Assembly (NCBI GenBank): GCA_019059635.1
Contig: JAGVRJ010000001.1
Coordinates: 62,001-126,000 of the forward strand
Length of the DNA: 64,000 nucleotides
Reading direction: 5' to 3'
Origin: Proales similis
Lineage: Eukaryota > Rotifera > Eurotatoria > Ploima > Proalidae
The position numbers were made by a program, and so were the translations under genes. Below, piece by piece: positions 44,772 through 55,414 of this stretch (the stretch's first letter is position 1; the number at the start of each line of letters is the position of its first letter). The notes under the pieces were generated by a model, which did not search any database, had not been told where the DNA came from, and saw only the letters and a program-made list of their open reading frames with translations.

Positions 44772-46139
44772 TTAGCTGCGGTTGCTGATTTTGTATCTAA
44801 ATAGTCTTGAAGTAAGATGAAAGATGATTTCGATTATCTCGGCCAGACTGAGAATGCTCATGCCAAGATAGAGTCCCAAAGTGCCACCCATGTTGGCCAG
44901 CAAGTCCTGCCAGCTCATGAGAACAGTTTCGCTCACCAAAGTGTATTTGAGCTCATCCATCTTGATTGTAAATCTCACCAGACTTCTCTCCAGCTCGTTT
45001 AAAGTCATGTTAGCTAACTCTGGAATTTTTTGAACCTGTTTCAGAAGCTTTGCTCCGTAGAGTGGGGCCGGAAATCGAGAAGTGTATATAGAGCGCTCGA
45101 ACTTTGTATGACTGCATTCAAGCGGGCAAAAATGCTCGCATGCCTCCATCAAACGAATTGATTGGTCGTAGCTGCTTTCCATGCACATAAGCTGGTCGAT
45201 TTGCTGACACTTGGCGGCCATTGCGTCACATGTACACTTCTGGGACAGCTTTTCGGCGAGGCAGATTTGTATGCAATCGCTCTGTCTATAAGTTTGATTT
45301 AGCCCAATAATTTTATCGTAGAATTTCCTGTCAAACGGTTGGTGAATTTGACCTTTTGAATCTATGGTGCATTCGCTATAGGGCTTTGGTTGCATAAGAA
45401 CCACCTTTTTGCTTAAAAGAATTGAGGTCTCGAAACCTGGCGAGATTTCGAATCCGTCAGTTTCCAGCGGATTATTTCCATTCTCGGTGACCATCAAGAG
45501 GACGCCCAAGCTAGTGGCCATAATTTCTTCGCTTTCGTAGACGCCGGCAAACATTTGAATTCTCAAGTCAATGGCGTCCGAAGAAATCATTCGTACTGGC
45601 CGAGATGAGCCAGAGTTGAACTTGTAGCAATTTCCTTGAATATTGTCGTAGAACCATTCAAAGTCGTCCTCTCGCAATGCTTCTGGACCCAAGTTTGCGG
45701 CCAAGAACATTTGATCAAACGAATAGGCCAGTCTTCGCTTGACTGAATCATTGTGAGCGGCCGCTCTGTAAATCAGCATCAACTTTTTGCGAAAATTTGA
45801 ATCAAACAGGTTTGATCCGAACGTTAGGTTGCTCGTCTCAAGCTCGAACGAAAACTGTTGCGCAAAATCGGCTGCAAATTTGGTCGTGAACCTGTTTCGA
45901 TTGCAAATCGTTACCATCGGGAAAGGCATCGGCTTCTGTCTTATTAGTCTGGTTCGAGTGCTCACATCATATTCAAAGTATTTCGTCACACTTTGCGCGA
46001 TCGTAAAGGCACAAACAAACGCGCAAGCTAAGAAGCAAACAGTCCACACAAGCCTGGTCACCCATTCTGATCGTCTGAACACATTGGGTAGGCCATGCAT
46101 GCTCGCTTCCTCCATTAATCTTCGAACCTTGCTTTCCAT
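44772..46139 (-). CDS. DEG/ENaC-family sodium channel subunit, member 1
   Basis: Single exon, 455 residues. Amiloride-sensitive channel family, trimeric and either peptide-, acid- or mechanically gated. The N-terminus has the HG-type gating motif (ASMHGLPNVF). Membrane segment 1 is at about residues 29-52. A cysteine-rich extracellular loop includes FPMVTICNRNRF (family FPAVTICNxNxF), GNCYKFN, YSEC and CLAEKLSQKCTC. Segment 2 holds the selectivity filter region (GGTLGLYLGMSILSLAE, family GGxxGLFxGxSxLSxxE). Short of typical 500-600 residues because loop insertions are few. Ligand unknown; FMRFamide-gated and acid-sensing relatives are both possible. Confidence 0.92.
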   Translation of the reverse strand: MESKVRRLMEEASMHGLPNVFRRSEWVTRLVWTVCFLACAFVCAFTIAQSVTKYFEYDVSTRTRLIRQKPMPFPMVTICNRNRFTTKFAADFAQQFSFELETSNLTFGSNLFDSNFRKKLMLIYRAAAHNDSVKRRLAYSFDQMFLAANLGPEALREDDFEWFYDNIQGNCYKFNSGSSRPVRMISSDAIDLRIQMFAGVYESEEIMATSLGVLLMVTENGNNPLETDGFEISPGFETSILLSKKVVLMQPKPYSECTIDSKGQIHQPFDRKFYDKIIGLNQTYRQSDCIQICLAEKLSQKCTCDAMAAKCQQIDQLMCMESSYDQSIRLMEACEHFCPLECSHTKFERSIYTSRFPAPLYGAKLLKQVQKIPELANMTLNELERSLVRFTIKMDELKYTLVSETVLMSWQDLLANMGGTLGLYLGMSILSLAEIIEIIFHLTSRLFRYKISNRS

Positions 46140-46532
46140 TTTTCCTTTCTTTTTTCGACAGCAAGCTGAACTTGCCCTAATTGGCGAATGTGAGATCTCT
46201 GATCAATTAGCTTGCAATGTTCCATCAACATGTCGAATTGACGATTGAAATTTAAACTCGCATCAAATCATTTGAAGGCAGGACGTGACAGCTACTTAGT
46301 TGAGGATAGTCAGATAGAACTGACGACGAGCAGTGATTGAGGCCACAGCGGTAATTTAGTTTAGCGCGCAACCTGTCCGCTTTGTCTGTTGCCCTCGCGC
46401 TCTATGTCGAGCTCGTTCTCATATTCGCTGTTTTATGACGAGAGGAACAATTTTGTGCTTTCAATTTGAAGTTTGCACGCGCGCACATTAGGGACGAAAA
46501 AAGCGGCGCAAATAATTTCACTCACGTCTGAG
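46140..46532. other. Divergent promoter region
   Basis: Head-to-head spacer between the DEG/ENaC gene (-) and NSUN5 (+). No motif recognised with confidence. Confidence 0.45.
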
Positions 46533-48001
46533 ATGGTCTACTGTGAGGCAAAGAGAATAATCGAAGCATATCAGCGACGAGAAGGCTCGATTCAATCGCT
46601 GATTAATCAAAGTAAATGTTCGGTAGGCCGATTTTGGTCAAAGTTAACTTGAACTTCGAATGAACTAAACAAAGAGCTAGTTCAAGAATTCGCTCACGTG
46701 TCTGGTTTTAAAGTGCCTGAACTACGACAAACTGCTGAGCAAGCTGGTCAAGCGTTCGAAATTACTCGATCGAGAAAAGTTCATGGGCGAATGCTTGGCC
46801 AAGCTGCTTGTCTACGACGTTTTGTTCGGCATGGGCGTGCGCGGCAAGTTCAAGGGAGCAATGAAGCGCAACTATGAGAGTCTAGAGCAGGCCGCTGAAC
46901 ATTACATGAGAAAGCACGGAGTCGACCGACGTGAGCAGTTGCTTCACATTTTCGACGCCATGCAGCAGACCAAGCGCAAGCCGAAATATGTGTACATAAG
47001 CAGTCTGCAGTTGGATCGGAAAGAGATTTTGAAAAAGCTGAAAGAATTCGGATTTGAAAAAGTCAAGTCAATCGACACTATCGAGCAGCTCGGTCCAAAG
47101 CAATTTGTCAAGGACTCGCACATTAAAAACTTGCTCATATTCTCTGCAGACTCAGAACTGAGCGTTGACCATGAGTTGCACAAAAACGGCCACCTGCTCC
47201 AGGTAGACAAGTCGAGCTGCCTTGTTCCAGTGGCGCTCGATCCACCCACCGATGCGCACGTTATTGACGCTGCAAGTGCGCCGGTAAATATAAATGCCCG
47301 AATAGATAATTTCGATCGTGTTCATCTTTTTTTTTATTTAAAAAGGGCAACAAGACAATTCTCCTGTCGAATTTACTCGAGGGCAGCGGGTATGCAGCTT
47401 GAACGCTTTCCTGGTGTATTGGCCTATTTGAGTTGTTGTTGGTCTGTTTAGACTTATACATGCGTTTGACATGGACGAGAGACGAGTCGAGCTGATGAAG
47501 CAGAATCTCAAGCAGCATCATGTAAAAAACGTGCGACTCAAGTGTGAGGACTTTTTGCAGACCGATCCGGCAAAATACGAGCGTGTAACTCATATTCTGC
47601 TCGATCCGTCTTGCTCTGGCTCCGGCATGCTCAACCGGCTCAAGTACGGAACGAACGAGCAAGAGACACAAAAAGACGAAACGCGTCTCAAAAGACTGGC
47701 CGCTCTTCAAAGTCGAATGCTCGCGCATGCCATGTCCTTCCCGAACGTGCAACGAATCGTCTACTCAACTTGCTCGGTTCACGAGGAGGAGAACGAGCGA
47801 GTGGTGGAGCAAGCGCTAGACGAGTGTCAAGGCGCATTTCGACTTGTCAATCTGTTTGCCGACAAGCACGAGTACGAGCGGGGCTATTCAAACAGCGATC
47901 AGCACAATCTAAACTATTGCGTTCGAACCAGCTTCGAGCGAAATTTAACAAACGGATTTTTCGTTTCTTGCTTTGAACGTGTTGCTGAGGCCACCAGTTG
48001 A
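46533..48001 (+). CDS. NSUN5: rRNA m5C methyltransferase NSUN5
   Basis: Four exons: 46533-46622, 46681-47283, 47346-47389, 47452-48001; 428 residues (human 429). NSUN5 methylates a cytosine in large-subunit rRNA (C3782 in human 28S) using S-adenosylmethionine. Motifs: DPPTDAHVIDAASAPGNKT (human DPPPGSHVIDACAAPGNKT), HAFDMDERR, the LLDPSCSGSGM catalytic loop with the first cysteine, and YSTCSVHEEENE with the second. One change: DAASAP has Ser where human has Cys (not catalytic). The third exon is 44 bp. The stop codon TGA overlaps an AATAAA. Confidence 0.96.
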
Positions 48002-48006
48002 ATAAA
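48001..48006 (+). other. AATAAA overlapping the NSUN5 stop codon
   Basis: AATAAA begins at the last base of the TGA at 47999-48001. NSUN5 is convergent with the acyltransferase gene 131 bp away. Confidence 0.5.
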
Positions 48007-48132
48007 CTGTAGGACACAGAAGAATGAATCGATTTTAAAAGAGAAGATGACAGATGCGGAGAATTTTTTATTTCTAGTTCAGTTACTGACTACCGAGTTG
48101 ATTGGTGCTAAGAAATGGTCAAAGGACGATGC

Positions 48133-49608
48133 TCAAAATTGAGACACGAGTCTTAGGACTTTGAAGAATTGCGACTGGAAAGCCTTGACAAGCTCAGAGG
48201 AGACGAATTTCGAATTATAGATACAAGTGTGCTGAAGTCGACTATCGAACGATTGAAATGTGTTGAAGGCGAAAAAGTAATCAATATCAACTAGACTGAG
48301 AAGTTGACTGTTTAAAACGCGGTGTCTACTATCTTGGCGAAATGAGGTGGGTATGCGTCCTATGTTGGTCACCCAGCCATCCAGATAGGCGTCGGATAAA
48401 TGCCGTTCGAAAGAAGGAATTCTATATAGCCTGTCGCTGCTTATGTGTGTTTCCAAATCGTGTTGCTCATGTCTGACCAGAGTCCAGAACTGTTTCACAA
48501 ACTCACTGTGTTCAGTGGGCGGAAGAAACTCGCCCAGGTCCAGTTGAGTGAAGCGTTCGACCACAAAAAAGCCCAAATTTTCATTGTAGGTCTCGCCTAG
48601 CCTTTTATCTTTGACAAACTGCCTAAGTGAGATAACGGTGCCGTAGGTGACCGGCCTATTTAACTCGCCCTTCTCTATGTTGAGCAAATGACTGGCAACG
48701 TAGCAAATTGAATTGAGACAAGCTGTCAATCTGGCGTCGTTACGACGACAGGCATCTAAAAGGGAGCGGAACTGGTCTCTTTCGTAGAAGAAGCTCAACT
48801 GCTTTGAATGACACGTTTTACTTGCTTCGACCAGTTCGTCAAAGTAGAACGCTATTGATTCGGTGAGGCAGGACCAAAGATGGAATTTCTGGCCAAACGA
48901 CGAGTGTCGGCCAGAAGTTGTCTGCAGCTCGCCTCTCAAATACTTGGGCGGTGGCAGCTGCATCAGATTCGAATCAAGCTCTTGCTCATTATTGAGATAG
49001 AGCTGCTTCATCGAGTCCATGAGCGGGTATTCCTCTATTCTGTTGATTTGATTTTTTTCGATCAAATCGAGCAGCTGCAGAAACACGTTCACGTTGCTTC
49101 GTTCTTCACTTATCGAGTGGTGGATGGTGAATATGATCTCGTACAAATTCGAGTCAAGCCTTAAGAACAGCAGTCGCCACATGAATTTACTTTCAAAATC
49201 GAGTTGAATTTCTTTCTCGATGAGAAGACGTCGCAGCTCATTTCGATCTTCCTCTTCATTTACGGGCTCGTTTGGCTGGAGAAAATCGACGCAGTCAAGA
49301 AAGCTGAATTGATCGTCCTTGACAAATGCACAAGTGCCTTTGTCGTCTTGAGCCACATGCGCCTGCAGAAACCGGTGAATTCGAGTCCAGTCATAGAGCG
49401 CGTTTAGAACGCGTTCTTTTTCTTGGTTGTAGTCGATTTCAGTGGCCACTCGAAATGAAGTGCTCACCACGGACATGTCTTTGACTTTGATGAAGTAATC
49501 TTCAAAGTGACCGTCCGTGGGCCGTAAAAGGGTGGCCATCTGCTTTGAGGAGACGGCCCGTAGCTTTGGAATTTGACTAAATATTCTGGATGAGATTCTG
49601 TTCAACAT
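48133..49608 (-). CDS. Condensation-domain-like acyltransferase
   Basis: Single exon, 491 residues. Chloramphenicol-acetyltransferase-like fold: an HHSISEERSN motif at about residues 168-177 corresponds to the catalytic HHxxxD[GE] of NRPS condensation, Pap/alcohol-acyltransferase and BAHD enzymes, with Glu in place of the usual Asp. A later VTYGTVISLRQF stretch matches the start of the second lobe (family GxxVxxR). The N-terminus is rich in R, S, I and K without acidic residues for about 25 residues and could be a mitochondrial presequence. Substrate unknown. This superfamily is sparse in animals, so origin is worth testing; codon use looks like the neighbours. Confidence 0.7.
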   Translation of the reverse strand: MLNRISSRIFSQIPKLRAVSSKQMATLLRPTDGHFEDYFIKVKDMSVVSTSFRVATEIDYNQEKERVLNALYDWTRIHRFLQAHVAQDDKGTCAFVKDDQFSFLDCVDFLQPNEPVNEEEDRNELRRLLIEKEIQLDFESKFMWRLLFLRLDSNLYEIIFTIHHSISEERSNVNVFLQLLDLIEKNQINRIEEYPLMDSMKQLYLNNEQELDSNLMQLPPPKYLRGELQTTSGRHSSFGQKFHLWSCLTESIAFYFDELVEASKTCHSKQLSFFYERDQFRSLLDACRRNDARLTACLNSICYVASHLLNIEKGELNRPVTYGTVISLRQFVKDKRLGETYNENLGFFVVERFTQLDLGEFLPPTEHSEFVKQFWTLVRHEQHDLETHISSDRLYRIPSFERHLSDAYLDGWVTNIGRIPTSFRQDSRHRVLNSQLLSLVDIDYFFAFNTFQSFDSRLQHTCIYNSKFVSSELVKAFQSQFFKVLRLVSQF

Positions 49609-50220
49609 GATTGTCGATAGTTGAGTCGATTCACTCGAAATTTATAGACGGCGACCGAAGTTGGCGTAATTGAGATAAACCTTTAAGTTCAAAATGTCGA
49701 TAGGCTATGAATAGTTGTAGAGTGTGCAGGATTGTGGCAAGCTGTTCGATGCGTCGGCAAGTATTTTGAAGTGAAATCGAGAAATCAAAACCGTGTGACC
49801 TTTGCTCTGATACTGCTCAAGGTGGGTGAAAGAGGAGCGCTTTCTGGATTCGGCCTAGGTTACGCACTGTTATGTGGGTGCGTTAGATTAGAAAGGAGCA
49901 GACAAAACTCGAGCGTCTTTGAAGCTTTCATTGCAAATTTTGATCCAGCAAATGAATAGGCGTGTCTGTGTGTGTGTGTGTGTGTGTGTGCAAGAGGCAA
50001 ACGCAGTCTATTTAGGTAATGCGGCTACTTCAGTTAGGAATTTAATCCAAACTCCAAACAGTCGAAAGAGAGCGAGGGAGCTCCAGGTGCACTATACAGA
50101 CAAGGATAAGGAAACAACTGACCAGTAAAGGCAAACCTGGTCAATTGGGCCGTCAACCTGAATTGAGAGAATAAAAGCAACTGTTTATTTACAGAGAAAA
50201 CTCGGTGGAATGCGATAGAA
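49609..50220. other. Divergent promoter region with TG repeat
   Basis: Head-to-head spacer between the acyltransferase (-) and the mitochondrial carrier (+). Holds the TG microsatellite. Short frames across it look like 5' UTR. Confidence 0.45.
49967..49990. repeat. TG dinucleotide microsatellite
   Basis: Twelve or so TG units, about 230 bp upstream of the carrier start codon. Confidence 0.9.
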
Positions 50221-51282
50221 ATGAGTGAGAGTAGAGGAGAGAGCGTTGCTAGTAGGGACGATGAGCGCACTGGTGAAAAGCAGAGGAGAAATAATTTCAG
50301 CTGGCGCACGTTCGTATCGGGCGGTCTAGCCGGATCGGTGGCCAAGACGCTGGTTGCGCCAATCGACCGAGTGAAAATTTTAATTCAAGTGCACAGTAAA
50401 CATTACGAGCGTTACGGAGTATTCGAATCATTTTATCGTATTGTACAAAACGAGGGCTTTCTTGCACTTTACAAAGGCAACGGTGCCCAGCTGATCCGCA
50501 TATTCCCGTACGCTGCATTTCAGTTCACCAGCTATGAAGGATTTAAACAGCTGAATCGAAAACTGTTCGGCGCTGGCGGACAGCACTTTGTGAACAGCAT
50601 GGCTTGTGGCTCGTTGGCCGGAATCACAGCGGTCACCTTTACTTACCCGCTTGACGTGATTCGTTCGCGGCTGGCCTTTCAATTCAAAGGCGAGCACGTC
50701 TACAACGGCATATTCGACGCCCTGCGAAAGATTCACGCCGAAACCAATTCGATTCGTTCGTTTTATCACGGCTACTCAGTGACACTGCTCGGCATGATAC
50801 CCTACGCAGGGCTTTCGTTTTCATCTTTCGAGCACATAAAAATGTTTATGCTTCGACACCGGATCGACCTGCTTGCCACCGAGACACGGCCAGACTACGT
50901 CGAGCTCACTGTGATGGGCAAGCTGCTCAGTGGTGCTTTAACTGGCCTCTTCGCGCAGACGATTACTTATCCGCTGGACGTTGTCAGACGCCATATGCAA
51001 CTTGCCTCGATACTAAACGATCCTGTTCTCACTCGGTAATTTGACTGATTCTCTCTCTCTTCACTCATGACTGCTTCGAACCTTTTTTACTGAAGGAAAT
51101 CGGGAATCATCGACACTCTAAAGTACGTGTACACCAAGCACGGCGTTGTGAACGGTCTGTATCGGGGCATATCGCTCAATTATGTGCGTGCCGTTCCGAT
51201 GGTCTCCACTTCGTTCTGCTTTTACGAGCTAAGTAAAAAGTTTCTCGGCTTGGAGACTGGCCAGGTTATAAAACTCAGCTAG
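50221..51282 (+). CDS. SLC25A16: Mitochondrial solute carrier, SLC25A16-type
   Basis: Two exons: 50221-51035 and 51096-51282; 333 residues (human SLC25A16 is 332). Three tandem carrier repeats, each with two helices and the P-x-[DE]-x-x-[KR] motif: APIDRVK, YPLDVIR, YPLDVVR. Diagnostic for this subfamily: LYKGNGAQLIRIFPYAAFQF, LAFQFKGEH.Y, YHGYSVTLLGMIPYAG and LYRGISLNYVRAVP. SLC25A16 sits in the inner membrane and is linked to CoA import. The acidic and basic N-terminal 28 residues are poorly conserved. Confidence 0.94.
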
Positions 51283-51466
51283 TTTTATAACATTGAATTT
51301 GAATAAAAACAAATGTCCAAAAACGCGACAAGTTTGAATCGAATCGTCGTTTATTTTGTTCATAAAAAAAACAAACAGAGACAAGATTTGAAAATCTTGC
51401 TTGAGCTGGCCAAAGAGCCCGTAGATTTGAGCTAAAGAGCAATCGCGAGTTTTAGATTTTTAATGG

Positions 51467-53081
51467 ATGGAGTGTCTTAAAGAAGCCTTGAGGAATTATG
51501 TCGAGAGTCACCAAGACTTGACTAAAAGTAAAGCTCGTCATGCGAATTCGATTTGCATGAGCATTTCAATTTGATTTCAAGGTGAACACGAAAAGTTAGA
51601 AGAAGAAAAGCGGCTGTTTTTCGAGTTCTATCCAAAAGCGAGCGTTGGCCAGCAAGCTTCAAACAGCTTTGATCGAATTCCGCGTTTTTTCAAACCGGTA
51701 GCTCATTAATTCAGGACCAAACTCGCTCGAGTAATTAACGGGGAAAACAAACAGCCGCCCAAAGAGGATGATCTCATGCAGCAGAGGTTGCGCGAGGAGG
51801 CCAGGGCATTGTTTTTACAAAAGAAAAATGTCGAGCTGTTGAGCAACGACGAATTAGATGTAAGCGGGAACAGTGCGAGCTCCTCTGTTTGACTAATTCC
51901 TGTATTGGAACAGAATCTACGCATTTTACTAGAACAGCACCTGAGCGAGACAGGAGAAGAGGCGAACGACGAAGCGATGATCGACTTCGAAGGCTTCATG
52001 AAGGTGGCGCAAGTAGCCGGCGAAAAGTGCAAGTACACACTCTCAACACGCTTGTCTGCTTTTGGAATATAATTGGACCACAAACCAAAGGGACCTGTTC
52101 AATGCGGTCACATATGCCAAGTTGTACGACGGAGAGCCGAATGGACGAATTTCAGTGAGCCAGCTGCTCGCTTATGTGACCAAGAAATTCTGGCTGCAGC
52201 AGACCAGAATCGGCCTGTCGCTCTACGACGGATGTGGCCTCGGCTATTTAAAAGAGTCCGACTTGGAGAATTACATATTTGAACTCATTCCGACGCTGCC
52301 ACAACTGGAGCCGCTCGAAAAGTCGTTTTACTCGTTTTACGTTTGCACAGCGGTGCGCAAGTTCTTTTTCTTCTTGGATCCACTTCGCACAGGCAAAGTT
52401 CGCATTAGTGAAATATTGTCGAGCGGATTTCTAGACCAGCTCATTGAGCTCAGAGACGAAGATATAAGCAAAGAGCAGCTGGAAGGCAACTGGTTTAGTG
52501 CTCAGTCCGCTCTCCGGGTCTACGGTCAATATCTGAATCTGGACGAGGATCACAACGGAATGCTGAGCAAACAAGAGCTGGCCCGCTACGGCAGTGCCAC
52601 TTTGACAGACAGCTTCCTGGACCGCGTTTATGAAGAGAGTGTGACTTATGGGGGCGAGATGGACTTCAAGTCCTATCTTGACTTTGTGCTTGCGCTGGAA
52701 AATCGAAGCGAGCCTCAAGCACTTCAATACTTGTTTAGAATATTGGACGTGCGGCAAAAGGGCTACCTCGATCCGTTTGATTTGAATTTCTTCTTCCGAT
52801 CGATTCAAAAGCAGCTGCGCAAATACGGACATGAGCCGGTGCCATTCCGCGATGTGCAGGACGAGATTTTCGACATGGTCAAACCAAAAGAGCCGCACCG
52901 AATTACTCTGCTCGACCTGATCAGATGCGGACAAGGCGGAACTGTGGTCAATATTCTAATTGACTTGAACGGCTTCTGGTCGCACGAGAACAGAGAGAGC
53001 ATGATTGTGGACGCGTCCAGTTCAAATAGCGACGACTCAGCAAATGCGACCGAACCGCCTCAGTCTGCTCGATCTTCTTAA
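51467..53081 (+). CDS. PPP2R3C: PP2A regulatory subunit B'' gamma (PPP2R3C/G5PR)
   Basis: Five exons: 51467-51527, 51582-51697, 51755-51859, 51914-52032, 52091-53081; 463 residues (human 453). Targets protein phosphatase 2A and PP5 and contains EF-hand-like calcium sites. Motifs: RIPRFF near the N-terminus, RLREEARALFLQKK, WLQQTRIGLSLYD, ESDLENYIFELIPTLPQL, FYVCTAVRKFFFFLDPLRTGK, the EF-hand LNLDEDHNGMLSKQEL, MDFKSYLDFVLALENR, DEIFDMVKPKEP and ILIDLNGFW. Very close to human throughout. The intron after 51697 must end at 51754: a nearer acceptor would leave an in-frame stop, while this one gives a gapless family alignment. Confidence 0.96.
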
Positions 53082-53640
53082 CTTTTATCATTCTCTCATT
53101 CTCATGAGTAGCCGTCTGTGAGGCAGGCAAGTGAAATCAAAGCAAATGAGCTCAAGCGCGTTTTCGATGTAAAAAATTGTTTTGCTGCTAATCAAATAAC
53201 TCTTTTTTTTGTGTGTTCGAATAATAATAACAACAATAATTCTGTAAAATGAAATCAGTGCGAACATTTTTTTTCTAAAATTTCAGCTTGTCTGAACACC
53301 AGCTGAGCTTTAATCTTAATTTTAATTCAGGGCATAATCAAGTGTCAAATTTGTGGAATATGGTCGCCGAAAGGGCTAGTGGTGGCTTAGTCTTGACTGA
53401 CTCGTCACTATTCATTATTTGCATTCGATCTGCGATTCGCCGAACAAATGCTGTCTAGGCATGCGTGACGGATGCGACGTGGCGACGAGTCGCTCGTTTT
53501 AATCCAAATCTTTAAATTATGATTATGAACGATAAATTATGCACGACAGGCACTGAACTGAGATTCGTTCGTTCTATTCTCTGTTTTTCTCTATATTGAG
53601 CCGATTGAGCTGTCCAAGTCTGGCGTGAAGATTATTGCAG
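53082..53640. other. Intergenic, no gene seen
   Basis: 3' flank of PPP2R3C and 5' flank of STRAD, both plus. Contains A/T-rich strings and a T-run near 53204. The 5' UTR of STRAD probably starts inside it. Confidence 0.45.
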
Positions 53641-55164
53641 ATGACGGCATTCGACTACCAGCTCGAGCATCTGCTGGGCGTTGCACACGAGCCGCGCACA
53701 ACCATCTACACAGCCGCATGTGACCTCGATGCGATTGTAAGCGAACGAGAGTCATCAAAGGGCGACAAAGAGTCGAGACGCGACCTGGTAACTGTTCGAA
53801 TTATCGACCTCGACAAGCAGAAATGCGACAAGCTGAGCTTCCGCCTCATGCTCAACGAAATCCGCTTCGCTCGCCAACTCAAACATCCAAATCTGTTGCC
53901 AATGTTGTCGAGTTTCGCACGCTCCACTCAGATCTGGTGTCTGTACCCTTTCACTTACTTTGGCTCATGCAAAGACATGATGGACATATTCGATCATCTT
54001 TACATGATCGAAGATCGTCAACCGCAGGGCAGCAGCTCGATGGCTACGCTCAACGACAGAGCCGATGAGCAAAAGAGACTCTGCTTCAACGAGCAAACGC
54101 TTCAGTGTATCATAAAAGCCGTTCTGAACGCGCTCGAATACTTGCACCGCAGACACGTCATTCACCGAAACGTGTGTCCTGAAAACATTCAAATCGCGTA
54201 CGACGGCCAAGTCTATTTGACCGGCCTCAAACATTGCATTGATCTCATGCGTGACGGCAGCCTCGCCAAGTTTGCGTACGAATTTCCGTCCGGCATGGAA
54301 ACTTATCTCAACTACATGAGCCCAGAAATGCTCCAACAGGTGAATGAGCTCTCTCTCTCTCACTTGGTGAACCTCTGCCTATTCAAACTGAGCACAGAAC
54401 ATGCTCGGCTATACGGTAAAAACGGACATTTACAGCTTGGGCGTTACCATTTGCGAGCTGGCCAACGGCGTCAATCCATTCTACGGCTGCGAAAAAGCGC
54501 AAGTAATTGCTCCCGGCCAGCTAGACGATTTATCGAAATTTCTTATCATTTATTAATTTTTAGATGCTATTCGAGAAACTGGTCGGATTCGACATCGGTC
54601 TATGGGACAGGAACATCATTAAATCTCAAGGCAAGTGAAAAAACTTGACGATTATTATTGCGTAAAGATGATACTTGACGCCAATAATTACGATTATGCG
54701 TCTCTTTTCACGAATAATTTCTTTTCATTTTTTCTTGTTTCATTGTTCATTATTTTTGCAATTTGGACCTTAGTCATGCGGTTTAAGCGCTAATCTGACA
54801 CGTTTTTTTTTATTAATTTTATTTAGCCGCCGTTAATGATGACCCGCGTCTGGTGGCCAACGTCCAAAAGCGCATATTCAGCGATCGCTTCAGAAATTTT
54901 GTCGATCTGTGCGTCCAACGCGACTATGAGCTACGTCCGAACGCCAGCGAACTGCTCTCACATGTCTATTTGAAGAAAATGCGTCTCACGTCTGTGCTGG
55001 GCACATTCCAGGCCAGCGTGATGAGCGACGGCCTTGTCCAGCTGCGTAACAAGGCTGAAAAGGAGGCACACGATCGGCATTTTGCCCTCAGTCTACACGA
55101 ACTCAGCTCGCCAGACGCTTCTCCCAAGTTTGATGATTCCCTTTTTGCTTGGGATTTTTCTTAA
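53641..55164 (+). CDS. STRAD: STRAD pseudokinase (LKB1 adaptor)
   Basis: Four exons: 53641-54339, 54398-54502, 54564-54630, 54827-55164; 402 residues. STRAD binds and activates LKB1 with MO25. Kinase fold with family degeneracies: VTVRIIDLD replaces the VAIK lysine (STRAD VTVRRINLE), HRN replaces HRD, and TGL replaces DFG (STRAD SGL). Then YMSPEMLQQ, SLGVTICELANGVNPF and a basic helix. The C-terminus ends WDFS, matching the STRAD WEF tail that docks MO25. Compared with human, a short poorly conserved insertion follows the hinge (about residues 125-150). The intron after 54630 begins GC (gcaagt). Confidence 0.93.
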
Positions 55165-55414
55165 AATGGCACGCTGGCAAAAATTTTTCCATTTTCTCAA
55201 CAAATCACATACTAATGGCATTTGCTCACTGTTCGCCGTACTGCTCCTCGTACATCGAGGTGCAGGTTCATTGTATAAGCGAATAAACACAACCAACCAG
55301 ATCTGATGTATTCTATTTGCTCGACTCGTGCTATCTTATCGTCCGACGAGGTGTGAAAACTTCGAACAATCGACAAACATTGAATGGGCTTAGCTAAAGC
55401 AGGAACATTCTAGC

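Noticed and set aside
51698-51754. Apparent in-frame stop (TAA) and an 18 bp micro-intron in PPP2R3C
   Set aside because: A normal 57 bp GT-AG intron ending at 51754 removes it and gives a gapless match to the family.
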